From assembly GCF_001021975.1 (NCBI RefSeq), contig NZ_CP009928.1:1984001-2048000 (forward strand): a stretch of 64,000 nt of DNA, written 5' to 3'. A model generated the notes under the pieces. The model did not search any database. It was not told where the DNA came from and saw only the letters and a list, made by a program, of their open reading frames with translations. Below are positions 44,420 through 53,941 of this stretch, in pieces (the first letter of the stretch is position 1; the number at the start of each line of letters is the position of its first letter). The DNA comes from Chryseobacterium gallinarum. Its GTDB lineage: Bacteria > Bacteroidota > Bacteroidia > Flavobacteriales > Weeksellaceae. A program made the translations under genes and the position numbers.

Positions 44420-45136
44420 ATGAAAAAACTAGTCATTATCCCAACCTATAACGAAAAGGAAAATATTGAAAATATTATTTCCGCGGTTTTTGCATTGGAA
44501 GATGACTTTCATGTTTTAGTAGTGGATGATTCTTCTCCGGACGGAACGGCAGAGGTTGTAAAAGAAATGCAAAAGAACTATCCCCAATATCTGCACCTGT
44601 CGGTAAGACATGTTAAAGACGGTTTGGGAAAGGCTTATATCCATGGATTTAAATGGGCCATTGAAAATAAATATGATTATATTTTTGAAATGGATGCCGA
44701 TTTGTCGCATAACCCTAATGATTTACCCAAGCTTTTTGAAGCTTGTTTAAACGCGGATATGGCTATCGGTTCCCGTTATTCAAAAGGAGTGAATGTGGTT
44801 AACTGGCCAATGGGAAGGGTATTGCTTTCCTATTTTGCGTCAAAATATGTGAGGTTTATTTTAGGACTTCCGATTCATGACACTACAGCCGGTTTTGTAT
44901 GCTTTTCCCGGAAAGTATTGGAAGAAATCGGATTGGATAATGTGAGATTGAAAGGCTATGGATTCCAGATAGAAATGAAATTCAGGGCATATAAAAAAGG
45001 CTTTAAAATTGTAGAGGTTCCTATTATATTCACCAACAGGGTGCTAGGAGAAAGCAAAATGAACGGGGGAATTATCCATGAAGCTGTGTTTGGAGTTTTA
45101 AACTTAAAGTGGAAATCAATAATCAACAGGTTATGA
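44420..45136 (+). CDS. Polyprenol monophosphomannose synthase (DPM1-like GT2)
   Basis: About 238 residues from the preferred start MKKLVIIPTYNEKENI; the frame opens 45 nt earlier but that part includes the promoter. GT2 fold with the nucleotide site VVDDSSPDGTAEVV, the DxD-type EMDADLSHNP, and the DPM1-like GSRYSKG, FVCFSRKVLEEI and IFTNRVLGESKM segments. It transfers mannose (or glucose) from GDP/UDP-sugar to polyprenyl phosphate at the inner membrane. It lacks the C-terminal transmembrane anchor of some homologues. The 3' end overlaps the next gene. Confidence 0.9.
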   Translation: MKKLVIIPTYNEKENIENIISAVFALEDDFHVLVVDDSSPDGTAEVVKEMQKNYPQYLHLSVRHVKDGLGKAYIHGFKWAIENKYDYIFEMDADLSHNPNDLPKLFEACLNADMAIGSRYSKGVNVVNWPMGRVLLSYFASKYVRFILGLPIHDTTAGFVCFSRKVLEEIGLDNVRLKGYGFQIEMKFRAYKKGFKIVEVPIIFTNRVLGESKMNGGIIHEAVFGVLNLKWKSIINRL

Positions 45137-45579
45137 AACACTGCATGAACAATTTTTCTATGGAAAAACATGAGTTCCGGGAGACCATTGCAAAATGTAA
45201 AGATAGGCTGGTGAAAAAGCTGATCTGTGTTTTTGTGGTATTGACCATGTTTTCCTGCAGTGATTATATTGATAAACCTAAAAACCTTATTGATGAGAAT
45301 GTGATGGCGGAAGTCATTGCAGATTTGATGATCAATGATCAGGCAAATTTCGTTTATCCGGATAAAAATATGGAGGCCGGAACCAGATTTATTCTGAAAT
45401 CTCATCATATAAAACCTGATGACTTTATTGAAAGCTTCAAGTATTATGTAATTAAAGAAAAAATGCAGGATATTGCTAACGATGCCCAGGAAATTTTGTT
45501 AAAGAAAGATCCGAAGGCAGCTCAATATGTAAAAGATAAGCTGAAACAAAACGGAAACCCGCCGGCCCTTGTAAGGTAA
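45109..45579 (+). CDS. DUF4296 lipoprotein
   Basis: Up to 156 residues; the start is uncertain. The lipobox TMFSC is preceded by KKLICVFVVL, a normal signal core. An in-frame GTG at 45211 would give a compact 16-residue signal peptide, whereas ATG 45109 adds 34 hydrophilic residues. The mature part KPKNLIDENVMAEVIADLMI then DPKAAQYVKDKLK fits DUF4296, a flavobacterial lipoprotein family of unknown role usually near dihydroorotase and mannosyltransferase genes. The dihydroorotase gene often found between them is absent here. Confidence 0.78.
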   Translation: MEINNQQVMKHCMNNFSMEKHEFRETIAKCKDRLVKKLICVFVVLTMFSCSDYIDKPKNLIDENVMAEVIADLMINDQANFVYPDKNMEAGTRFILKSHHIKPDDFIESFKYYVIKEKMQDIANDAQEILLKKDPKAAQYVKDKLKQNGNPPALVR

Positions 45580-45639
45580 GGCACGTTTTTAGTAAAAGCA
45601 ACGGTCATCGGGTAACGATGATATGTAAAAAGAATACGG

Positions 45640-46770
45640 ATGAAATTTTTTAATATAGAAAAAACCTCTGAAGGAAAAGCAAGAGCAGGGGAGATAACCA
45701 CAGATCACGGGAAAATTCAGACTCCCATTTTTATGCCTGTGGGAACTGTAGCAAGTGTAAAGACAGTTCATCAGAGAGAATTAAAAGAAGACATAAAAGC
45801 CCAGATTATTTTGGGTAATACCTATCACCTTTACCTGCGTCCGGGTATGGAAACAATGCAGGATGCTGGCGGATTGCATAAATTTATGAACTGGGATCTG
45901 CCTATACTTACAGATTCGGGAGGTTTCCAGGTGTTTTCATTGGCGGGCAGCAGGAAAATGACAGAAGAAGGGGCGAGGTTCAAATCTCATATCGACGGAA
46001 GTTATCACATGTTCTCCCCGGAAAGATCAATGGAGATCCAGAGACAGATCGGGGCCGATATTTTTATGGCTTTTGACGAATGTACTCCTTATCCTTGTGA
46101 TTACAACCAGGCAAAATCATCCATGGAGCTGACGCATCGTTGGCTGAAAAGATGTATCGATTGGACCAATAATAACCCCGAGCTATACGGACATAAGCAA
46201 AGGCTTTTCCCGATTGTGCAGGGATCTACCTATTCGGATTTAAGGAAAATATCTGCTGAAGTTATTTCAGAAGCAGGTGCAGAAGGAAATGCAATCGGAG
46301 GCCTTTCGGTAGGGGAGCCCGAAGAAGAAATGTATAGAATTACCGATGAGGTTACCGATATTCTTCCAAAAGAAAAACCAAGATATCTGATGGGGGTAGG
46401 TACTCCGTGGAATATCCTGGAATCTATCGGATTGGGTATTGATATGATGGATTGCGTAATGCCTACAAGGAATGCAAGAAACGCAATGCTTTTTACCTGG
46501 AATGGGGTCATGAATCTTAAAAATGAAAAATGGAAACGTGACTTCTCGCCATTGGACGAATTCGGAACCAGCTTTGTAGACAGAGAATATTCAAAAGCGT
46601 ACCTTCGTCATTTATTCGTGTCAAAGGAATATCTGGCAAAACAGATTGCTTCTGTTCATAATCTTGCATTTTATCTGGATCTGGTAAAAGTGGCAAGAGA
46701 ACATATCCTGGCAGGAGATTTCTACGAATGGAAAAACGCTGTAGTTCCAATCCTGAGACAAAGACTATAA
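45640..46770 (+). CDS. tgt: tRNA-guanine transglycosylase, zinc cysteines absent
   Basis: A 376-residue enzyme that swaps guanine for preQ1 at position 34 of GUN-anticodon tRNAs. Asp92 in TDSGGFQVFSL and the nucleophile Asp271 in DCVMPTRNARNAM are present, as is GNAIGGLSVGEP. In E. coli the zinc is held by three Cys in a CDCxxC-type loop and one His. Here the loop reads FSPLDEFGTSFVDREYSKAY and has no Cys, while the His (H340, SVHNLAFYL) remains. I recall the same change in other flavobacteria, so this seems a lineage trait rather than a broken gene. It precedes lptG by 9 nt. Confidence 0.93.
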   Translation: MKFFNIEKTSEGKARAGEITTDHGKIQTPIFMPVGTVASVKTVHQRELKEDIKAQIILGNTYHLYLRPGMETMQDAGGLHKFMNWDLPILTDSGGFQVFSLAGSRKMTEEGARFKSHIDGSYHMFSPERSMEIQRQIGADIFMAFDECTPYPCDYNQAKSSMELTHRWLKRCIDWTNNNPELYGHKQRLFPIVQGSTYSDLRKISAEVISEAGAEGNAIGGLSVGEPEEEMYRITDEVTDILPKEKPRYLMGVGTPWNILESIGLGIDMMDCVMPTRNARNAMLFTWNGVMNLKNEKWKRDFSPLDEFGTSFVDREYSKAYLRHLFVSKEYLAKQIASVHNLAFYLDLVKVAREHILAGDFYEWKNAVVPILRQRL

Positions 46771-46779
46771 AAAAAAAGT

Positions 46780-47892
46780 ATGCTTAAAATTATAGACAGA
46801 TATATCATCAAAAAATATCTTGGAACGTTCAGTTTCATGCTGATACTGTTGTCTATAGTTGTACTCGTAATCGATGTCCAGCAAAAGATTCCCAGGATAG
46901 AAAATGCCAAAGCCATAGATCCTAAATTGGATCTGGTGTATTTCCTCATCCATTTTTATCCTTTCTGGATTATTAATCTTGTGGTGACCTTCCTGTCTAT
47001 TCTGGTATTTATTACAGTAATTTATTTTACCTCGAGAATGGCCAATAATACCGAAATTGTTGCCATTATCAGTAGTGGGGCAAGCTTTCACCGGTTTGCA
47101 AAACCTTATCTGTATACTTCCATACTGATCGCCCTGATTTCCCTTACGGTGAATCATATGGTACTGCCATGGGCCAATATCAAAAAAAATGAACTGGAAG
47201 CCTATACTTACAATGCGGCCAATAAAGAAAAAATATTAGGGACAGCTCCGGCCTCTTCACAGCTGAGTAAAACGGAGTATATCTTTGTAGATTCCTGGAA
47301 CAAAAGAGAAAAAAGAGGCTCCAGCTTTATTTATCAGAAGTTTGATAAAAACAGGAGAATGATTTATGAGCTGAAGGCAGGAGAAGTATACTGGGATAAT
47401 ACCAAAAAGCAGTTTGTTTTGAATAATTACCTTGAAAAAACGATCAATAAAGACAATACTGAAAAATTGGGTAACGGATCGGAGTTGAGAAAAAATTACG
47501 GACATTCCCCCGAAGAACTTTTTCCTAATGAACTCCTTGGCCAGAACAAAACCACTCCTGAGCTCTTAAAATTTATTGAAAGGGAAAAAGCCAGGGGAAA
47601 CAGCAACCTGAATTCTTACCTGAATGAGCTGTATCAAAGGACTTCAATGCCTGTTTCTATTGTTATCCTGACCTTTTTGGCACTCTCGCTCTCTTCTCAA
47701 AAGAAAAGAGGAGGGCTCGGAATTAACCTGGCAATAGGGATTTCATTAGCTTTCCTTTTTGTGTTCTCCTTTGAAGCCTTGAAGGTTGTTTCAGAAAATA
47801 AAAGCTTACCTCCGGCTTTAGCAATGTGGCTGCCCAATCTGGTATTCCTGCCCCTTACGCTTTATCTTTACCTTAAAAGAGCCAATCAGTAG
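46780..47892 (+). CDS. LptF/LptG family lipopolysaccharide export permease
   Basis: A 370-residue inner membrane protein with a membrane-periplasm-membrane layout: helices at residues about 13-33, 52-75 and 97-117, a periplasmic beta-jellyroll (120-270), then three more helices (residues about 288-368). It begins MLKIIDRYIIKKYLGTFSFM, as in YjgP/YjgQ family members that form the LptB2FG extractor of LPS. Only one of the two permease paralogues is here. It follows tgt by 9 nt. Its stop overlaps the end of the convergent birA by 7 nt. Confidence 0.92.
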   Translation: MLKIIDRYIIKKYLGTFSFMLILLSIVVLVIDVQQKIPRIENAKAIDPKLDLVYFLIHFYPFWIINLVVTFLSILVFITVIYFTSRMANNTEIVAIISSGASFHRFAKPYLYTSILIALISLTVNHMVLPWANIKKNELEAYTYNAANKEKILGTAPASSQLSKTEYIFVDSWNKREKRGSSFIYQKFDKNRRMIYELKAGEVYWDNTKKQFVLNNYLEKTINKDNTEKLGNGSELRKNYGHSPEELFPNELLGQNKTTPELLKFIEREKARGNSNLNSYLNELYQRTSMPVSIVILTFLALSLSSQKKRGGLGINLAIGISLAFLFVFSFEALKVVSENKSLPPALAMWLPNLVFLPLTLYLYLKRANQ

Positions 47893-48599
47893 AGAAGCTT
47901 TACTTCTTTGTGATAAAAAGAGCGCATTCCGTCTTCCAGTTCGATCCACAGTTCACCTCGTTCATCTGCCTTCCGGATGATGCCATTTTGTCGTTCTTTT
48001 TCAATCTCAAAAACTGAGATCTCATCCTTTCGGAACAAATGTTTATTGAATTCATCAAGAATTTCCCGGTCGCTGGGAATATTTTTCAGTTTTTCAGACA
48101 CGAATTCATGAAGGCTCAATGCCAGCTCTTCAAGGTCAAATTGCTTGCCTGTCTGTGTCAGAAGAGAGCCTGCGTTAGATATAGCTTCGAATTTATCCTG
48201 AAGGATATTGATTCCGGCTCCTATGATGAAATAATTATTTTGATTAATTTTTTTCTTTTCAATTAAAATTCCGACGATTTTTTTACCTTTAAGGATGATA
48301 TCATTCGGCCATTTGATCTTTACGTCATAATCAGCCAATTTGGCAAGGAAATCCCGGATAATAATTGCGGTATAATAATTGAAGATAAAGTCGGAACACA
48401 GGATGTTTTGAATATTCACTGCCAGCGTATATGCCAGATTTTTTTCGGCAGTCTGAGTCCATACATTTCCATACTGGCCACGACCTTTTGTCTGATTAAA
48501 AGTATGGAGGCCTATAAAATCTGAACTCTCATAAAGTAAAAACTTTGATATTTCGTCATTAGTAGAAGAACACTCTTTCAGGTAGAATAGTTGACTCAT
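47886..48599 (-). CDS. birA: Biotin--[acetyl-CoA-carboxylase] ligase, no DNA-binding domain
   Basis: A 237-residue ligase that biotinylates carboxylase subunits. The catalytic motif QTKGRGQYGNVW (GRGRxGRxW type), KWPNDIILKGKKIVGILIE with the active-site Lys, and GAGINI are present. It has no N-terminal helix-turn-helix, so it is a class I enzyme and not the biotin repressor form. Its 3' end overlaps lptG-like in convergent orientation. Confidence 0.93.
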   Translation of the reverse strand: MSQLFYLKECSSTNDEISKFLLYESSDFIGLHTFNQTKGRGQYGNVWTQTAEKNLAYTLAVNIQNILCSDFIFNYYTAIIIRDFLAKLADYDVKIKWPNDIILKGKKIVGILIEKKKINQNNYFIIGAGINILQDKFEAISNAGSLLTQTGKQFDLEELALSLHEFVSEKLKNIPSDREILDEFNKHLFRKDEISVFEIEKERQNGIIRKADERGELWIELEDGMRSFYHKEVKLLY

Positions 48600-48658
48600 T
48601 TAAGAAAACTTTAAGACATTAAGGGGGTAAAAGTAAGGTTAAAGTAAAGAAAAAACAA

Positions 48659-48666
48659 TAAATTTG
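48659..48666 (+). promoter_or_regulatory. -7 box upstream of rsfS
   Basis: TAAATTTG fits TAnnTTTG and lies 20 nt before the rsfS ATG, with no clear -33 TTTG. It sits in the short gap shared with the divergent birA gene. Confidence 0.45.
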
Positions 48667-48686
48667 CAGATTATAGTATATTTTTA

Positions 48687-49052
48687 ATGAATAAAACAAC
48701 AGAAAAACAAGAATTATTAGATAAAATCGTTGAAGCTATCCAGGATGTAAAAGGAGAAGATATCATGGTCTTTGATCTTTCAAACATCGAAAACTCAGTG
48801 GCAGAAACGTTCGTAATATGCAGTGGAAACTCAAATACACAGGTAGCAGCATTGGCGGGAAGTGTAGAGAAGAAAGTAAGAAACGAGCTGAAAGAAAGAC
48901 CTTGGCATGTAGAAGGAACTGAGAATGCAATGTGGGTACTGGTGGATTATGTTTCGGTGGTAGTTCATATATTTCAAAAACAGGTACGTGAGTACTATGA
49001 CATAGAAGAGCTTTGGGGTGACGCTGTCATTACCAAAATTGAAAACGAGTAA
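48687..49052 (+). CDS. rsfS: Ribosome silencing factor
   Basis: A 121-residue RsfS/DUF143 protein that binds uL14 on the 50S subunit and blocks subunit joining in starvation. Core motifs: DIMVFDLSNIENSVAETFVI, CSGNSNTQVAALA, and DYVSVVVHIFQKQVREYYDIEELW. It precedes ftsH by 22 nt, an arrangement usual in Bacteroidota. Confidence 0.95.
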   Translation: MNKTTEKQELLDKIVEAIQDVKGEDIMVFDLSNIENSVAETFVICSGNSNTQVAALAGSVEKKVRNELKERPWHVEGTENAMWVLVDYVSVVVHIFQKQVREYYDIEELWGDAVITKIENE

Positions 49053-49074
49053 TTATAAATTTTAAAAAGTATAA

Positions 49075-51096
49075 ATGAACAATAAAGGATTCAACTGGTT
49101 TTTTCCTATTGCAATCATAGCTCTTTTGCTATTCTTTGGTTCCAATTTCTTAGGAGGGGATAGTGCAAAATCTATTGATGAAGATGGTTTCTTCAGAGAA
49201 ATGCAGGCAGGGAAAGTCCAGAATATTATTATATACAAAGACACGGAGAAAGCTGATGTTTTCTTGACTAAAGTAGCAAAGACGGCCATGGTGAATAAAT
49301 CTGCCAGCGAAAATAACCCGCTTTCTGCATTTGATATGGCTCCTAAAGCAGATTTTTCTGTGAAATATGGTGACCTTCAGCTTTTCCTTCAAAAATTTGA
49401 TCAGATAAAAGCCGCAGATCCGGCGATTAAGACCACAAAAGATTATGGAGCAGGGAAAAACCCGTTCATGGATATCTTAGTGTCAGCCTTAATCTGGATT
49501 GCAATTTTAGGACTGTTTTATTTCCTTCTTTTCAGAAAGATGGGCGGTGGCGGAGGTCCCGGTGGACAAATTTTCTCTATCGGAAAATCCAAAGCGAAGC
49601 TTTTTGATGAAAAAGAAAGAATTCAGGTAACATTTAAAGATGTTGCAGGACTGGAAGGTGCTAAAGAAGAAGTACAGGAAGTCGTTGATTTCTTAAAAAA
49701 TTCTGAAAAATATACCAAACTGGGCGGAAAAATTCCTAAAGGAGTACTTTTGGTAGGTCCTCCGGGAACCGGTAAAACATTATTGGCGAAAGCGGTGGCC
49801 GGCGAAGCAAAAGTTCCTTTCTTCTCCCTTTCGGGTTCTGATTTTGTGGAAATGTTTGTAGGAGTAGGGGCTTCAAGGGTAAGAGACCTTTTTGCTCAGG
49901 CGAAAGCCAAATCTCCGGCGATCATTTTTATCGATGAAATTGATGCCATCGGGCGCGCAAGAGGAAAAAATAATTTCTCCGGCGGAAATGATGAAAGAGA
50001 AAATACCCTGAACCAGCTTCTTACAGAAATGGATGGTTTCGGAACCGATACGAATGTGATCGTTATGGCAGCAACCAACAGAGCGGATATCCTTGATAAA
50101 GCTTTGATGAGAGCAGGACGTTTTGACCGTTCAATTTATGTAGACCTTCCGGAACTTCATGAAAGAAGACAGATTTTTGATGTTCACCTGAAGAAAATTA
50201 AACTGGATGATAATGTAGACAGGGAATTCCTTGCTAAGCAAACCCCTGGATTCAGTGGTGCTGATATTGCGAACGTTTGTAACGAGGCAGCCCTTATTGC
50301 AGCAAGAAATAACCATACTTCTGTAACCAAACAGGACTTCCTAGATGCCGTAGACAGAATCATTGGAGGTCTTGAAAAGAAAAATAAGGCAATCAAGCCA
50401 TCTGAGAAGAAGAGAGTAGCTTATCACGAAGCAGGACATGCGACAATTTCCTGGTTGGTAGAACATGCTTCTCCACTTTTAAAAGTAACTATTGTTCCGA
50501 GAGGACGCTCATTAGGAGCAGCATGGTATCTTCCTGAGGAAAGACAGCTGACCACTACCGAGCAGATGCTGGATGAAATGTGTGCTACTTTAGGAGGAAG
50601 GGCGGCAGAGCAGGTAATCTTTAATAATATTTCCACAGGAGCACTTTCTGACCTGGAGACAGTAACGAAAAGAGCCCAGGCGATGGTTACGATCTATGGA
50701 TTAAGCCCGAATATCGGTAATATTTCTTACTATGACAGTTCAGGACAGTCTGAATATTCTTTCGGAAAGCCTTATTCTGAAGAAACAGCAACTAAAATTG
50801 ATGCAGAGATTAAATCAATTATCGAAAATCAATATGAAAGGGCAGTAAGAATCCTTGCTGAAAATAAAGATAAACTGGATGCTTTAGCCAATAAACTTTT
50901 AGAAAAAGAGGTGATCTTCCGGGAAGATTTAGAAGAAATATTCGGAAAAAGAGCATGGGATCCTGAATTGACAGAGAAGCCTGTAACCAATACTATTCCT
51001 GAAAAAGAAAAGGAAGAAATATTGGAGACACCTCAGATCAAGGATAAAGAAGAAGAAAGCGAAATTCAGGCTCCTGAAAGCCCGACACAGCTTTAA
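49075..51096 (+). CDS. ftsH: ATP-dependent zinc metalloprotease FtsH
   Basis: A 673-residue membrane-bound AAA protease that degrades unfolded membrane and soluble proteins. Two N-terminal transmembrane helices (about 5-24 and 140-160) bracket a periplasmic segment. The AAA module has Walker [14 protein letters not shown], Walker [12 protein letters not shown] and the pore motif FVEMFVG; the protease domain has the zinc motif HEAGH. The C-terminal tail is acidic and rich in Glu/Lys/Pro (last 45 residues) and looks disordered. A terminator follows. Confidence 0.97.
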   Translation: MNNKGFNWFFPIAIIALLLFFGSNFLGGDSAKSIDEDGFFREMQAGKVQNIIIYKDTEKADVFLTKVAKTAMVNKSASENNPLSAFDMAPKADFSVKYGDLQLFLQKFDQIKAADPAIKTTKDYGAGKNPFMDILVSALIWIAILGLFYFLLFRKMGGGGGPGGQIFSIGKSKAKLFDEKERIQVTFKDVAGLEGAKEEVQEVVDFLKNSEKYTKLGGKIPKGVLLVGPPGTGKTLLAKAVAGEAKVPFFSLSGSDFVEMFVGVGASRVRDLFAQAKAKSPAIIFIDEIDAIGRARGKNNFSGGNDERENTLNQLLTEMDGFGTDTNVIVMAATNRADILDKALMRAGRFDRSIYVDLPELHERRQIFDVHLKKIKLDDNVDREFLAKQTPGFSGADIANVCNEAALIAARNNHTSVTKQDFLDAVDRIIGGLEKKNKAIKPSEKKRVAYHEAGHATISWLVEHASPLLKVTIVPRGRSLGAAWYLPEERQLTTTEQMLDEMCATLGGRAAEQVIFNNISTGALSDLETVTKRAQAMVTIYGLSPNIGNISYYDSSGQSEYSFGKPYSEETATKIDAEIKSIIENQYERAVRILAENKDKLDALANKLLEKEVIFREDLEEIFGKRAWDPELTEKPVTNTIPEKEKEEILETPQIKDKEEESEIQAPESPTQL

Positions 51097-51121
51097 AATT
51101 CTTAAAAAATAAAGTAAATGG

Positions 51122-51154
51122 AAACCTGACAGCTTTAAAATTGTCAGGTTTTTT
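51122..51154 (+). terminator. Terminator after ftsH
   Basis: AAACCTGACA / TGTCAGGTTT, 10-nt loop, then TTTC. A TATTTTTG box at 51198-51205 just beyond it could start the next unit. Confidence 0.85.
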
Positions 51155-51232
51155 CATATTTCAAGAGACATTTTTAGAATCTATTGTAATTATTTTCTAT
51201 TTTTGTATAAAGTTGACTAAAAATAGATTAAG

Positions 51233-51814
51233 TTGAATTTATTCAAGAGGATTGTAAGCAAACTTACCAACCAGCCTGAGGAAGAGGAAAAACAGAGCCT
51301 GGAGAAACTTGGGGACTCGCTTAAGAATGCGGATCTCGACTATAAGTTTGCGCAATTATTTACGCATTCAGGGGGATTTTTCAATTATTGTGCAGATGAA
51401 GCGGAGGCTCTACAAACTTTAAATCAAATTATCAAGATAGAAGGAATCAGCAACCTTTTCTGTTGGGATAAAGAACTTCAGAACTTCCTGAATGTAGTGA
51501 AGAGTTCCTATACATCAGAACTGGCCCCGTCAAATGATGCAGCATTTATTACTTGTGAATATCTGATTGCCTATGACGGAAGGATCATGCTTTCTCACAA
51601 TAATATTCTCCATTACCACTCTTCAAGATTACCGGATAAAATTATTATCATTGCCAATGTTTCACAGATTGTCAATAATCTCAATGATGCAATGGGGAAA
51701 ATAAAAAGAAACGGAAATATCAAGAACCTCACTTCCATCAGTGGAAGCCAGTCTAAAATGGACAGTTCTTCCAATTCCAATACAAAATTGTTTTTATTGC
51801 TGCTTGAAGATTAG
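51233..51814 (+). CDS. LUD-domain-like protein, TTG start
   Basis: A 193-residue cytosolic protein. The only start between the in-frame TAG at 51224 and the body is a TTG at 51233. The layout between ftsH and cdsA, and text such as TCEYLIAYDGRIMLSHNN and LPDKIIIIANVSQIVNNL, resembles the LUD/LutC lactate-utilisation domain family annotated at this place in flavobacteria. The Cys residues of iron-sulfur LutB are absent. The Ser-rich end (SSSNSNTKLFLLLLED) is unusual. Real substrate unknown. Confidence 0.75.
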   Translation: MNLFKRIVSKLTNQPEEEEKQSLEKLGDSLKNADLDYKFAQLFTHSGGFFNYCADEAEALQTLNQIIKIEGISNLFCWDKELQNFLNVVKSSYTSELAPSNDAAFITCEYLIAYDGRIMLSHNNILHYHSSRLPDKIIIIANVSQIVNNLNDAMGKIKRNGNIKNLTSISGSQSKMDSSSNSNTKLFLLLLED

Positions 51815-51838
51815 GCAACCACTTATAAATTTTAAATT

Positions 51839-52711
51839 TTGGACAAAAATCTCATTCAAAGAACCATTTCAGGCTTAGTGTATGTAGCCATTATCATTCT
51901 TTGTACAACTCCGCTTGGAGCACAACTGATCAATCATCTGTCTCCCGGCCTTATCCAGCAGCAATACCTCTATCATGGACTGATCAGTTTACTGCTGATT
52001 GTAGGTACCTGGGAATGTGTTAAAATCATGAAGTTTGGAAAAGGTTATGAAAAATGGGTGGTTTTCCCACTGGTGATTTTTATATTGTATGTTTTCTCCA
52101 AACGATATTTTCATCATGATTTCTTTTTTGATTTCAGGTTGAGTGAAATATTAGCGCTTGCCCTCATCGGGATAGCTGTAGTGACCTTGTTTAAATATCC
52201 CAGCGAATTATATTATGATAGCGGGAAACTGATTTTTTCCGTTATTTACGTGGCGCTCCCGTTTAGTTTTGCCCTGGGACTGCCAAAGTTTTCCAGTTAT
52301 AACAATTCTTTCTCTCTGGAAGTTCTTTTTTTGTTTATCCTGATCTGGAGCAGTGATACCTTTGCGTATCTGGTAGGGAAATTCTTCGGAAAACATAAAA
52401 TGGCCCCTAAAATATCTCCCAAAAAGACATGGGAAGGCTATGCAGGGGGCGTTGTTTTAACCTTGATTTTATCCTACTTTATAGAACATTACCAGCCGGA
52501 GCTCAGAGGGAACTGGATGGTGGTGGGATTCCTGGTGGCAGCTTTTGCTCCGTTGGGAGACCTGGTAGAGAGTCAGCTGAAAAGAAATTTCGGGGTGAAA
52601 GACAGTGGGAACATTATTCCCGGACATGGAGGAGTTTTAGATAGACTGGATAGTTTCATAATCTGTGTTCCTGTCGTATATTTGTACTTTATTTTAGAAA
52701 AATTTATTTAA
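51839..52711 (+). CDS. cdsA: Phosphatidate cytidylyltransferase, TTG start
   Basis: A 290-residue inner membrane enzyme making CDP-diacylglycerol from phosphatidate. About eight hydrophobic helices and the family signature near the C-terminus are clear: SDTFAYLVGKFFGKHKMAPK, SPKKTWEGYAGG and the end motif KDSGNIIPGHGGVLDRLDS. The start is TTG at 51839 (MDKNLIQRTISG), which matches the usual CdsA beginning. It lies 24 nt after the LUD-like gene and 4 nt before psd, making one phospholipid unit. Confidence 0.95.
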   Translation: MDKNLIQRTISGLVYVAIIILCTTPLGAQLINHLSPGLIQQQYLYHGLISLLLIVGTWECVKIMKFGKGYEKWVVFPLVIFILYVFSKRYFHHDFFFDFRLSEILALALIGIAVVTLFKYPSELYYDSGKLIFSVIYVALPFSFALGLPKFSSYNNSFSLEVLFLFILIWSSDTFAYLVGKFFGKHKMAPKISPKKTWEGYAGGVVLTLILSYFIEHYQPELRGNWMVVGFLVAAFAPLGDLVESQLKRNFGVKDSGNIIPGHGGVLDRLDSFIICVPVVYLYFILEKFI

Positions 52712-52715
52712 TCTC

Positions 52716-53369
52716 ATGAAATTACATAGAGAATCAAAAGGAACAATTACCGTAGCTACCCTGGTTTTTGTCATATTAGGAGCTTTAGCTATTTATTTCC
52801 TTAAAATGTGGTCATTAGTGATCATTATGCCTTTATTGGTTATTTATGGACTTGTATTCTGGTTTTTCAGAGTACCTGACCGTAACATTCTTGATCACAA
52901 AGAAAATGTAATCGCTCCGGTGGATGGAAAAGTGGTAATGATCAAGGAAGTGGAGGAGAATGAATTTGTGAAAGGAAAAGCCATTCAGGTCTCTATCTTC
53001 ATGTCTCCACTGAATGTGCATATTTGCAGATACCCGGTTACAGGAAAAGTGGTTTATAAAAAATACCATCCCGGAAAATATCTGGTAGCATGGCATGAGA
53101 AATCATCTACAGATAATGAGAGAACAACTGTAGCCGTTGAAACGCTTACCCATCATAGAGTGGTATTCAGACAGATTGCAGGATATGTGGCAAGAAGGAT
53201 TGTTTTCTATTGTAATGAAGGAGATCAGGCAAAAGCAGGGCATGAGTTCGGATTCATTAAGTTCGGATCAAGAATGGATGTTTTCCTGCCTTTGGACACT
53301 GAAATTGTCTGTAAGATCGGAGATATTACAAAAGGGGGCTTAGATGTTATTGCCAGATTGAAAAATTAA
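52716..53369 (+). CDS. psd: Phosphatidylserine decarboxylase
   Basis: A 217-residue proenzyme that converts phosphatidylserine to phosphatidylethanolamine. Two N-terminal membrane helices (about 12-45) precede VIAPVDGKVVMI, VSIFMSPLNVHICRYPVTG and the self-cleavage site at the FGS motif (KFGSRMDVFLP) that yields the pyruvoyl cofactor. The small size marks the short Psd type. It is coupled to cdsA by 4 nt and followed by a repeat-like hairpin. Confidence 0.94.
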   Translation: MKLHRESKGTITVATLVFVILGALAIYFLKMWSLVIIMPLLVIYGLVFWFFRVPDRNILDHKENVIAPVDGKVVMIKEVEENEFVKGKAIQVSIFMSPLNVHICRYPVTGKVVYKKYHPGKYLVAWHEKSSTDNERTTVAVETLTHHRVVFRQIAGYVARRIVFYCNEGDQAKAGHEFGFIKFGSRMDVFLPLDTEIVCKIGDITKGGLDVIARLKN

Positions 53370-53391
53370 AATCAACGATTAATTATAGTCT

Positions 53392-53467
53392 CTCGCAGAT
53401 TTTGCAAATTAAGCAAATGGATGAAAATATCATTTGCGGACCGGCAAAATCTGCGGGAGTTTTTTTA
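53392..53467. repeat. Intergenic hairpin CTCGCAGATTTTGC element with T-run
   Basis: Arms CTCGCAGATTTTGC and GCAAAATCTGCGGGAG flank a nested GCAAAT/ATTTGC stem, followed by eight T. It can terminate psd. The CGCAGATTTTGC core belongs to the type of intergenic element found repeatedly in flavobacterial genomes. Confidence 0.65.
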
Positions 53468-53574
53468 TTTCTTTTTCTAAGGTAAACTCCATCAATAAAA
53501 AAAGAGAAACATCTATCCCAGCTTCAATTTTTAATTAAATTCTGTTGACAGCTATTAATATGTATGTTTTCTGT

Positions 53575-53922
53575 CTATTTGATATACGGTTTTATCTCGT
53601 CCAGCAAGCTTAAAATAAACTTTACTGGCAGATCTTCTTCCACATCAATTAAAAGGATTTTAAACTTCTTCCTGCCGTCCTGGATGAGTTCCGGATAATC
53701 AAGTTTGTCACCGTGGTAAAAGCTCAGGTAATGCTTTTTATATTTCTTGCTATAATAGAAATAGCACAGCATTTTCTTTTTGTATTTGATAAAAGGAAGT
53801 CCGAAGCTTAATGTTTCTGTGATATTTTCCCGATCCGAATCTAAAATAGCCTTCCGTAAAAATAAAAGAGTACTTCTTTCAGGTTCTTCGATTCTGTAGA
53901 AATACTCTTGTATAGGGTTCAT
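53575..53922 (-). CDS. DUF1801 family protein (YdhG-like)
   Basis: A 115-residue soluble protein of the DUF1801/YdhG type. Typical are TETLSFGLPFIKYKKKMLCYFYY followed by HYLSFYHGDKLDYPELIQDGRKKFKILL. Family members have been linked to iron delivery in Bacillus, but a role here is not shown. It lies 19 nt downstream of the ABC exporter gene, and the A/T-rich gap after it shows no clear terminator. Confidence 0.82.
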   Translation of the reverse strand: MNPIQEYFYRIEEPERSTLLFLRKAILDSDRENITETLSFGLPFIKYKKKMLCYFYYSKKYKKHYLSFYHGDKLDYPELIQDGRKKFKILLIDVEEDLPVKFILSLLDEIKPYIK

Positions 53923-53941
53923 TTTTAAAATTAATTAAAGA

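Noticed and set aside
46765..47157. 130-residue open frame antisense to the LptG-like gene
   Set aside because: Shadow of a membrane protein gene, rich in Asn/Gln/Tyr, without support.
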